From: Kineosporia babensis
GTDB lineage: Bacteria; Actinomycetota; Actinomycetes; Actinomycetales; Kineosporiaceae
Direction of reading: 5' to 3'
Assembly (NCBI RefSeq): GCF_021129305.1
Contig: NZ_JAJOMB010000029.1
Location: 55,776 to 119,775, forward strand
DNA: 64,000 bases
The position numbers were made by a program, and so were the translations under genes. Of this stretch, positions 47,147 to 53,888 are shown piece by piece. A model generated the notes under the pieces. It was not told the origin of the DNA. It did not search any database and worked only from the letters and a program-made list of their open reading frames with translations. The first letter of the stretch is position 1. The number at the start of each line of letters is the position of its first letter.

Positions 47147-47195
47147 TTGACAAGTCTAGACCGGATTCCTAGATTCTCGACTATCGATAGTCGAG
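47147..47195 (+). promoter_or_regulatory. Promoter (TTGACA-N17-TAGATT) with 20-bp palindromic operator
   Basis: A consensus-like -35 TTGACA (47147-47152), 17-bp spacer and -10 TAGATT (47170-47175) lie before the FAH gene. Immediately after the -10 is the perfect palindrome CTCGACTATCGATAGTCGAG (47176-47195), covering the expected transcription start. Binding there would block initiation. AAGGAG at 47213-47218 is the ribosome site of the first gene. Confidence 0.75.
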
Positions 47196-47228
47196 GAACC
47201 GCCCCGAAACCCAAGGAGATGCAACGGT

Positions 47229-48071
47229 ATGCGACTTCTTCGCCTCGGCCCCGCGGGCTCCGAGAAGCTTGCAGCCCTGGATGACGACGATCGCGCGCAC
47301 GATCTCACCGGCATCGTCGAGAGCCTGGTCCCCACCCCGGAGAACCTGCAGGCCATCCGCGAGGCCGTGACCTCCGGCCGACTGCCCGAACTGTCCACCG
47401 GGCAACGGGTCGGCGCCCCGATCCCCCGGCCGGGCAAGATCGTCTGCATCGGCCTGAACTACCGCGACCACGCCGCCGAGACCGGGGCCGCCATCCCGCC
47501 GGAGCCGGTGCTGTTCATGAAGGCCCCGAACACCGTGGTCGGCCCCGAGGACACCGTCCTGGTCCCACGCAACTCGGTGAAGACCGACTGGGAGGTCGAA
47601 CTCGCCCTGGTGATCGGCCGGACCGCGCGCTACCTGGACTCGGCCGAGGATGGCCTGGCCTGCATCGGCGGGTACGCGATCTCGCACGACGTCTCCGAGC
47701 GCGAGTTCCAGATCGAGCGGGGCGGCACCTGGGACAAGGGCAAGAACGCCGAGACGTTCAACCCGTTCGGGCCCTGGATCGTGCCCGCCGACCAGATCGA
47801 GGACCCGCAGAACCTGGCCCTGAAGCTGTGGGTGAACGGGGAACTGAAGCAGGACGGCAAGACCTCGGACATGATCTTCGAAGTGGGCGAGATCGTGCAT
47901 TACCTCAGCCAGTTCATGGTGCTGGAGCCCGGTGACGTGATCAACACCGGTACTCCGGCCGGCGTCGCCCTGGGCCGGCCCGACCCCAAGCCGTATCTGC
48001 GGGCCGGTGACGTGGTGGAACTCGAAGTCGAAGGACTCGGACGGCAGCGACAGGTATTGGAGCAGGCATGA
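47229..48071 (+). CDS. Fumarylacetoacetate hydrolase family protein (2,4-diketo-3-deoxy-L-fuconate hydrolase-like)
   Basis: The 280-residue enzyme has the FAH core with IVCIGLNYRDHAAETG, PVLFMKAPNTVVGPED, DWEVELALVIGR (metal-binding Glu residues), GYAISHDVSEREFQ, and NTGTPAGVALGRPDPKPYL. This sub-pattern is typical of hydrolases that cleave 2,4-diketo-3-deoxy sugar acids in the oxidative L-fucose (or L-rhamnose) route. It is the first gene of a tight operon with an SDR and an aldo-keto reductase, which provide the matching dehydrogenase steps. The sugar identity is inferred. Confidence 0.88.
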   Translation: MRLLRLGPAGSEKLAALDDDDRAHDLTGIVESLVPTPENLQAIREAVTSGRLPELSTGQRVGAPIPRPGKIVCIGLNYRDHAAETGAAIPPEPVLFMKAPNTVVGPEDTVLVPRNSVKTDWEVELALVIGRTARYLDSAEDGLACIGGYAISHDVSEREFQIERGGTWDKGKNAETFNPFGPWIVPADQIEDPQNLALKLWVNGELKQDGKTSDMIFEVGEIVHYLSQFMVLEPGDVINTGTPAGVALGRPDPKPYLRAGDVVELEVEGLGRQRQVLEQA

Positions 48072-48814
48072 GCGAGTACGCGGGCGTGAGAGCGATCGTC
48101 ACCGGCGGGGCCTCCGGCATCGGCCGGGCCACCGCACTGGAGCTTCAGGCCCGCGGCGCGAAGGTGGCGGCGCTGGACCTGAAACCCGGTGAGGACGCAG
48201 GCATCTCCCAGGTCAGCTGTGATGTGTCCGACCAGGCCTCGGTAGAGGACGCGGTCACCAAGACGGCGGCGCTGCTGGGCGGGATCGACGTGGTGGTGAA
48301 CAACGCCGGAATCGGCGCGCGCGGCACCATCGAGGACACCCCCGACGAGACCTTTCTGGCCCTGCTGAACGTGAATGTGCTGGGCGCGGTACGGGTCACC
48401 CGGGCCGCGCTGCCCTGGCTGCGGCAGTCCCGGTCGCCGGTAGTGGTGAACACCGGATCGATCGCGGCCTGGACCGGGCTGGAGCAGCGGGCCGCCTACA
48501 GCACGTCCAAGGGCGCCCTTCATGCCCTCACGCTGGCCATGGCCACCGACCACGTGCGCGAGGGCATCCGGGTGAACTGCGTTCAACCGGGTACCGCCGA
48601 TACGCCCTGGGTACAGCGGCTTCTCGATACCGCGGCCGACCCGGCGGCAGAGCGAGCGGCCCTGGACGCCCGCCAGCCGCTGGGCCGACTGGTCGCGGCC
48701 GACGAGGTGGCCCACGCCATCTGCTACCTGGCCAGCCCCAAGGCCGGCTCCACCACCGGCGCCGTGCTGGCGGTGGACGGCGGATCGCACACGCTGCGGC
48801 CCATCCCCCAGTAG
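48068..48814 (+). CDS. SDR dehydrogenase (2-keto-3-deoxy-L-fuconate dehydrogenase-like)
   Basis: A 248-residue classical short-chain dehydrogenase: TGGASGIGRATA cofactor motif, NNAGIG, catalytic Ser in NTGSIAAWTG, and YSTSK as the Tyr-x-x-x-Lys pair. Asp in ALDLKP after the second strand indicates NAD preference. The ATG overlaps the FAH stop by 4 bp. In the L-fucose oxidative route such an enzyme oxidises 2-keto-3-deoxy-fuconate just before the FAH-type cleavage, which suits the operon. Confidence 0.88.
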   Translation: MSEYAGVRAIVTGGASGIGRATALELQARGAKVAALDLKPGEDAGISQVSCDVSDQASVEDAVTKTAALLGGIDVVVNNAGIGARGTIEDTPDETFLALLNVNVLGAVRVTRAALPWLRQSRSPVVVNTGSIAAWTGLEQRAAYSTSKGALHALTLAMATDHVREGIRVNCVQPGTADTPWVQRLLDTAADPAAERAALDARQPLGRLVAADEVAHAICYLASPKAGSTTGAVLAVDGGSHTLRPIPQ

Positions 48815-48830
48815 GTCGAGGGAGTAGCTG

Positions 48831-49769
48831 ATGCTTCCCCAGAATCGTCTCGGATTCGGTTCCGCCGCGATCGGCAATCTGTACACCACCGTCGATCCGT
48901 CAACCGCTCAGCAGGCCGTGGAAACCGCCTGGGAAAACGGCATTCGCTACTTCGACACCGCCCCGCACTACGGTCTGGGCCTGGCCGAGAAACGCCTCGG
49001 CGCCGCTCTGGCGCAGTACCCCCGCGACGATTACGTACTCTCGTCCAAGGTCGGCCGACTGCTCGTCCCCGCCCATCAACGCTCAGCCGTTGAGCACGGA
49101 TTCGAGGTGGACGAACCCCTGCGCCGAGTCTGGGACTTCAGCCGCGACGGGGTGCTGCGCTCGATCGAACAGAGCCTGACCCGGCTGAGCACCGACCGCC
49201 TGGACATCGTCTACCTGCACGACCCGGACGACCACTGGCCGCAGGCCGTCGGAGAAGCCGCCCCGGCCTTGGCCGGCCTGCGCGACCAGGGCGTGATCCG
49301 GGCCTTCGGCGCCGGGATGAACCAGTCGGCCATGCTGACCCGGTTCGTCCGGGAGACCTCGGTCGACGTGGTGCTTCTGGCCGGGCGACTGACCTTGCTG
49401 GACTCGTCTGCCACGAAGGATCTGCTCCCAGCCGCCCGGGAACATGACGTAACCGTCGTGGCCGCCGGCGTCTTCAATTCTGGTTTGCTGGCCCGGCCTC
49501 GACCTGCTCAGAACGCCAAGTACGACTACGTACAAGCACCCGCCGAACTCATCACCCGGGCCAGGGCCATTGCCGACGTCTGCACCACCCACGGCGTCAC
49601 TCTGCCCGAGGCCGCAATCGCCTATCCGCTCAGATTTTCCGAGGTGACCAGCGTGCTGCTCGGCATGCGCAGCCCGACCGAGGTGACCGAGAACGTCCGC
49701 TGCTACGAGGTTTCGGTGCCCGAGGCGCTCTGGGAAGATCTGGCCGGGAAAGGATTGACGGGAGCCTGA
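48831..49769 (+). CDS. Aldo/keto reductase, L-fucose/aldose dehydrogenase type
   Basis: The 312-residue barrel enzyme contains LGFGSAAIGNLYTTV, RYFDTAPHYGLGLAEKRLG with the catalytic Asp and Tyr, LSSKVGRLL with the catalytic Lys, and DIVYLHDPDD. This branch includes D-threo-aldose and pyridoxal 4-dehydrogenases, which oxidise aldoses such as L-fucose to lactones. It follows the SDR gene by 16 bp and would supply the first step of the pathway. A fuconolactonase and a fuconate dehydratase are not visible nearby. Confidence 0.85.
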   Translation: MLPQNRLGFGSAAIGNLYTTVDPSTAQQAVETAWENGIRYFDTAPHYGLGLAEKRLGAALAQYPRDDYVLSSKVGRLLVPAHQRSAVEHGFEVDEPLRRVWDFSRDGVLRSIEQSLTRLSTDRLDIVYLHDPDDHWPQAVGEAAPALAGLRDQGVIRAFGAGMNQSAMLTRFVRETSVDVVLLAGRLTLLDSSATKDLLPAAREHDVTVVAAGVFNSGLLARPRPAQNAKYDYVQAPAELITRARAIADVCTTHGVTLPEAAIAYPLRFSEVTSVLLGMRSPTEVTENVRCYEVSVPEALWEDLAGKGLTGA

Positions 49770-49817
49770 AACCAGGTTCAAGGTGCATTCGGGCCAGACC
49801 TCGCCGAAGCTGAGACG

Positions 49818-50225
49818 GTGAAGCTCAAGACACTGGTCAAGCCGGTGGCACTGACCACCGGCCTGATGCTTGCCGGCACCGCAGCAGGCCGCCCAGAAGA
49901 CCCGGCCACGGTCCGCGCCGCCCGCACGGTGCAGGGCCCGGACCGCAAGCGCCTGCTCGCCCTGGCCGCCGTGGATGCAGCCGTTTATGTCAGCTTCTCC
50001 TACGCCTACTTCCGCCGCCGCAGCCCGGTGCTGGCTGCCGCCTGGACCGCCACCGATGCCACCGTCACGGCCGTCGCACTGCCTCTGCTGGCCCGGCACG
50101 ACAAGTCCGCCGCCGCGGCGCTGCTGCCGCAGGCTGCCTGGCTGAGCCTGGCCACCCCGGTGGCGATCTACCAGGCGCAGGCCAATCCGGACCCGATCTT
50201 CGGCGACCGGCTGGTAACCCGCTGA
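49818..50225 (+). CDS. Small membrane protein with a TspO-like C-terminal half
   Basis: A 135-residue protein from a GTG start with about three hydrophobic segments. The C-terminal part (AAAWTATDATVTAVALPLLA then LLPQAAWLSLATPVAIYQAQANP) resembles the last two helices of TspO/MBR proteins (pattern LLPYLAWVSFAT--L---I--LN), while the N-terminal helices of that family are not evident. It may be a shortened TspO relative or an unrelated membrane protein. It stands alone between the fucose-type operon and a small lipoprotein gene. Confidence 0.6.
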   Translation: MKLKTLVKPVALTTGLMLAGTAAGRPEDPATVRAARTVQGPDRKRLLALAAVDAAVYVSFSYAYFRRRSPVLAAAWTATDATVTAVALPLLARHDKSAAAALLPQAAWLSLATPVAIYQAQANPDPIFGDRLVTR

Positions 50226-50235
50226 CCTCGCTCAA

Positions 50236-50252
50236 CCTCCTGCTCCAGGAGG
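50236..50252 (+). terminator. Weak stem-loop after the small membrane protein gene
   Basis: CCTCCTG-CTC-CAGGAGG forms a 7-bp stem with a 3-nt loop, flanked by AACC/GGTT-like bases. There is no U-tract, so termination is uncertain. Confidence 0.3.
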
Positions 50253-50364
50253 TCAAGGTTGGCGGAGGAAGCGGTTAAGTCCTGCCCAAGCCGCTTCACC
50301 CGGCCTGGCGACCGTGCCCATACTCGGCGACGTGCGTCCTCCTCGAGTTGATCTGCCCACCACC

Positions 50365-50703
50365 GTGAGCGCCCACGCCCGTGTTCTGGCGTTGTCGGCC
50401 TTCCTGCTGTCAGCGTTCCTGCTGTCCGCTTGCAGCGGTGGCGACTCCGAAGCCACACCCCGCCCCAGCTCGGACAGCACGAGCAGCGAGGAGTCCAAGG
50501 GCGCGGCCTGTGAGAAGTACCGCGCTCTGTCCGCGCAGGTCGAGACGGCGAGCGCCGCGGCCAACGCGGTCACGGTCAGCAGCGAGGAAGACGGCCAGAA
50601 GGTCACCGAGCTGATGACCAAGGTCAGCGAGCTCACCGAGCAGGCCGATGCGGCCTACGCCCTGTGCTACGCCGAAGGCGCCCAGCCTCAAAATTCCCCG
50701 TAG
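50365..50703 (+). CDS. Small secreted lipoprotein (unknown function)
   Basis: From GTG 50365 the product is 112 residues: a signal peptide (VLALSAFLLSAFLLSAC, with lipobox LSAC), a Ser/Thr/Glu-rich linker, and a helical domain with two Cys residues (ACEKYRAL and YALCYAEG) that could form a disulfide. Two further in-frame GTGs upstream (50314, 50332) are possible starts; none has a clear ribosome site, and I prefer the one giving a normal signal peptide. The AFLLS string is duplicated. No domain is recognised. Confidence 0.6.
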   Translation: MSAHARVLALSAFLLSAFLLSACSGGDSEATPRPSSDSTSSEESKGAACEKYRALSAQVETASAAANAVTVSSEEDGQKVTELMTKVSELTEQADAAYALCYAEGAQPQNSP

Positions 50704-50750
50704 ACCGGTGTCAGACTGCTAGGCCCGAACGATGATGTGGAGGCCAAGCG

Positions 50751-51878
50751 ATGACCCATCCCCCGAGTTGCGTGCTGGTGGCGGCGGACAAGTTCAAAGG
50801 CTCACTGGACGGAGCTACCGCCAACGCAGCCATCGCCAGGGGCCTGCAATCCGCCCTGCCCGATGCTGAAGTGCGGGTACGCGGGGTGGCCGACGGGGGC
50901 GACGGAACGCTGGCGGTGCTGCTGGACAACGGTTTCGAGGCCGTTCCGGTAGACGTGGCGGGCCCGACGCTGCTCCCCCGTCGCTCGGTGATCGGCCATC
51001 GCGGCGACGAGGCGTTCGTAGAGCTGGCTGAGATCTGTGGCATCGTTCAGCTCCCCGGTAAGCGGCTGGACGGCATGCACGCGAGCACCTGGGGTCTGGG
51101 CCTGGCTGTCAGGGCAGCGCTGGACCTTGGGGTACGACGAATTCACCTGGCCATTGGCGGTAGCGCCTCCACCGATGGCGGGCTGGGGTTGCTCGCGGCG
51201 CTCGGCGCGGTGGCGACCGATGCCGACGGGGAATTGGTGACGCACGACGCGGCTGGGCTGCTCAAGGTCACCGATGTGGATCTGTCGGGTCTCGACCAGC
51301 GACTTACGGACGTCGAGATCATCGCCGTGACGGACGTCCGTAATCCCCTCACCGGGCCTGACGGCGCCGCCCACGTCTACGGACCGCAAAAAGGCCTTAC
51401 CCCCGAACAGATCCTCGCCGTCGACGCGGCAATGGCGCGGTGGTCGGATCTGCTGGGCAACGATCCGAATGTCCCGGGGACGGGCGCGGCTGGTGGAGTT
51501 GGGGCCGGAATCCTGAGCGGGCTGCAAGGTCGTCTAACGCCCGGGGCACCATTTGTTTTGGACGCTGTGGGCTTCGATCGCGCGCTGGCGGGGGCGGAGT
51601 TGGTGGTTACCGGAGAAGGCTCGTGGGACGAGCAGAGCCTGCACGGTAAAGCCCCGGCCGAGGTTCTGCGCCGGGCGCACGCCGCCGGTGTCCCCACTGC
51701 AATCGTTGCCGGCCGGGTGGCCAGCCGCGAGGGTCTCGATCTGCTGGGGGTCAGCTCGGTATCCGCGCTGATCGACCTGGCCGACGGCGACGCGAGCCGG
51801 GCGATGGGTGAGGCCGAAGCGCTTCTGGAACGAGCGGGAGCCGAGCTGGGGCGAGAACTGGCGCAGAAACGTCCATAG
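50751..51878 (+). CDS. Glycerate kinase (GlxK/GckA-type)
   Basis: Phosphorylates glycerate to 2- or 3-phosphoglycerate, feeding glyoxylate or sugar-acid carbon into glycolysis. The 375-residue product has the family N-terminus LVAADKFKGSLDG, GVADGGDGTLAVL, IGGSASTDGGLGLLAALGA, GTGAAGGVGAGI and VTGEGSWDEQSLHGKAP. GGAGG lies 7 bp before the ATG. It stands alone and could serve the sugar-acid operon upstream or the lactate/glycolate permease. Confidence 0.94.
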   Translation: MTHPPSCVLVAADKFKGSLDGATANAAIARGLQSALPDAEVRVRGVADGGDGTLAVLLDNGFEAVPVDVAGPTLLPRRSVIGHRGDEAFVELAEICGIVQLPGKRLDGMHASTWGLGLAVRAALDLGVRRIHLAIGGSASTDGGLGLLAALGAVATDADGELVTHDAAGLLKVTDVDLSGLDQRLTDVEIIAVTDVRNPLTGPDGAAHVYGPQKGLTPEQILAVDAAMARWSDLLGNDPNVPGTGAAGGVGAGILSGLQGRLTPGAPFVLDAVGFDRALAGAELVVTGEGSWDEQSLHGKAPAEVLRRAHAAGVPTAIVAGRVASREGLDLLGVSSVSALIDLADGDASRAMGEAEALLERAGAELGRELAQKRP

Positions 51879-51910
51879 TTCTCATTTGGCCCTCATCTTC
51901 GCCTGTGATC

Positions 51911-52297
51911 ATGCCGTTCGTGGATTTCGGATTCGGCAAGAAGGCCGGCAAGGGTTTCAAGAAGCGGGCCGACAACTGCGGTGACACCTGCTCGTGCGGT
52001 GGCTGCGACCTGTTCCTGATCGGCAAGGTCCTCACGCTGTTCGCCCTGCAGGCACCACCGAGATCTCACCGCCCCTCGTCCCTGGGCAGCCGCACCGGCC
52101 TGCGGCTGATTCGTCTCTACCAGAAGGCTCTTTCACCGCGTCTGCCCACCCGCTGCCGGTACGAGCCGAGCTGCAGCCGGTACGGCTATCAGGCGGTGCA
52201 GCGCTACGGCCTGGTCACGGGCGCCCGGCTGATCGCGGGCCGGATCAGCCGGTGCACCCGCTCCACTCCCTACGGCACCCCGGACCCGCTCTCCTGA
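51911..52297 (+). CDS. yidD: Membrane protein insertion efficiency factor YidD-like
   Basis: The 128-residue protein contains the DUF37/YidD core LIRLYQKALSPRLPTRCRYEPSCSRYGYQAVQRYG. A Cys-rich N-terminal extension (NCGDTCSCGGCDLF) precedes it; this is not part of the minimal family. A GTG six bases upstream is an alternative start. Usually yidD lies between rnpA and yidC near the origin, so this isolated gene is either the relocated or a second copy. Confidence 0.88.
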   Translation: MPFVDFGFGKKAGKGFKKRADNCGDTCSCGGCDLFLIGKVLTLFALQAPPRSHRPSSLGSRTGLRLIRLYQKALSPRLPTRCRYEPSCSRYGYQAVQRYGLVTGARLIAGRISRCTRSTPYGTPDPLS

Positions 52298-52309
52298 ACC
52301 AGAACCGGC

Positions 52310-53776
52310 CTAGAACGGATACGTGGGCAGGTCGCCACGCAACGTCACCCACTGCGTCTCGGTGAACGCCTCGATGTTGGCCGCGGCCCCACCGGCCCGC
52401 GCACCCGTCCCGGAAGCGCCCAGACCGCCGAACGGCGCTACTGCCTCGTCGTTCACGGTCTGGTCGTTGATGTGAACCAGCCCCGTCGGGATCCGCTCGG
52501 CCAGCGCCAGCCCGGCGTAAACGTCCTTGGTCAAAATACCCAGCGACAGACCGTACTCGGACCCGGCGGCCAAGGCGAGGACCTCGTCCGTTGATCCGAA
52601 AGCAGTTACCGGGGCCACCGGCCCGAAGATCTCCTGCTGGTAGGCGGGCGCTTGCTGCGGCACCCGGGCGAGCACGGTGGGCTGATAGAAGAGCCCTTCG
52701 TACGAGCCGCCGGTGAGCAGTTCCGCCCCGGCCGTGACGCTCTGGGCGACCAGGTCGTGCACCCGGTCGCGCTGCCCTGCATCGATCAGCGGGCCGAGCG
52801 CCACCTGCTCGCGAAACGGGTCTCCCACCGGGAGTTTCTGCACCCGGTCGGCCAGGGCGGTGGCGTAGGCATCGGCGATCGACTCGTGCACCAGATGCCG
52901 GCTGGTGGCCATGCAGATCTGGCCGGAATTGAGGAACGAGCCCCAGGCCCCCACCGCAGCGGCCTTCTCGACATCCACGTCGGGCATCACGATCAGGGCC
53001 GAGTTCCCGCCGAGCTCCAGATGCACGCGCTTGAGGTGCTGCCCGGCGATCGCTCCGACCGCCCGCCCGGCCCGGGTCGACCCGGTGAAGGCGATCACCC
53101 GCACCTGCGGTGCCACGATCAGCGCCTCGCCCACGTCCGCCCCGCCGGGCAGTACCTGCAGCACGCCCTCGGGCAGCCCGGCCTCCTCGAACACCCGGGC
53201 GAAGATCGCACCACCGCAGATCGCCGTGCGCGGATCAGGTTTCAGGATCACCGCGTTGCCCAGGGCCAGCGCGGGAGCCATCGCCCGGATCGCCAGGATC
53301 GTGGGCACGTTGAACGGAGCGATCACCCCGACCACGCCTACCGGCAGCCGGCGGGCGAAACTCAGCCGGGGGTCGCCGGTCCGGAGCAGTTCGCCGTACG
53401 GATGGCTGGGCAGGGCCGAGGCCTCGTAGCACTCCTGCGCGCTGGTGTGCACCTGAAAATCGCCGAACGGCGGGATCGTGCCTGCTTCCCGCGAGAGCCA
53501 GCCCTTGATCTCGTCCGCGTTGGCGGACAGCAGATCACCCGCCCGGCGCAGTACGGCAGCACGTTCCTCGAACGGTCTACGCGCCCAGTCCTGCTGAGCG
53601 GCAGCGGCTCTCGATGCTGCTTCGGTGACGTCGTCCGGGGTGGCCCGGCCGACCGCGGCGATGATCTGCCCGGTCGCGGGTTCCACCGCATCGTAGGCTC
53701 CGCCGGATCCGTTCACCCAGCGGCCCGTCCAGATCTTGCCGTGCCACTCATGTCCCGATGACTCGCCCAGCAACAT
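52310..53776 (-). CDS. NAD(P)-dependent aldehyde dehydrogenase (benzaldehyde dehydrogenase-like)
   Basis: The 488-residue enzyme starts at the ATG at 53776 (MLLGESSGHEW), behind GAAGGG; the frame extension to 54214 is spurious because it would overlap the divergent kinase gene. Catalytic residues are Cys in NSGQICMATSR and Glu in HLELGGNSALIV, with the cofactor loop AFTGSTRAGRAVG and the closing PFGGLGASGTG. The WTGRWVNGSGG start and overall pattern resemble aromatic aldehyde dehydrogenases, but substrate is not certain. Its 3' end nearly meets the yidD gene. Confidence 0.92.
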   Translation of the reverse strand: MLLGESSGHEWHGKIWTGRWVNGSGGAYDAVEPATGQIIAAVGRATPDDVTEAASRAAAAQQDWARRPFEERAAVLRRAGDLLSANADEIKGWLSREAGTIPPFGDFQVHTSAQECYEASALPSHPYGELLRTGDPRLSFARRLPVGVVGVIAPFNVPTILAIRAMAPALALGNAVILKPDPRTAICGGAIFARVFEEAGLPEGVLQVLPGGADVGEALIVAPQVRVIAFTGSTRAGRAVGAIAGQHLKRVHLELGGNSALIVMPDVDVEKAAAVGAWGSFLNSGQICMATSRHLVHESIADAYATALADRVQKLPVGDPFREQVALGPLIDAGQRDRVHDLVAQSVTAGAELLTGGSYEGLFYQPTVLARVPQQAPAYQQEIFGPVAPVTAFGSTDEVLALAAGSEYGLSLGILTKDVYAGLALAERIPTGLVHINDQTVNDEAVAPFGGLGASGTGARAGGAAANIEAFTETQWVTLRGDLPTYPF

Positions 53777-53820
53777 AAGCTCAGCCCTTCCATCCAGGTT
53801 GCGCCAGCATAGAGCCCCCA

Positions 53821-53850
53821 AGTTCAAGACCCGGTAGTTCAAGAGCCGGA
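53821..53850. repeat. Two tandem 15-bp direct repeats upstream of the histidine kinase
   Basis: AGTTCAAGACCCGGT is followed at once by AGTTCAAGAGCCGGA (13 of 15 identical) in the short gap between the divergent aldehyde dehydrogenase and kinase genes. Such a pair is typical of response-regulator or other dimer binding sites, but no partner can be named. Confidence 0.4.
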
Positions 53851-53888
53851 CGGGTTCTGCCGACTTCGGATGGGTGGAGGCGGCGAAG

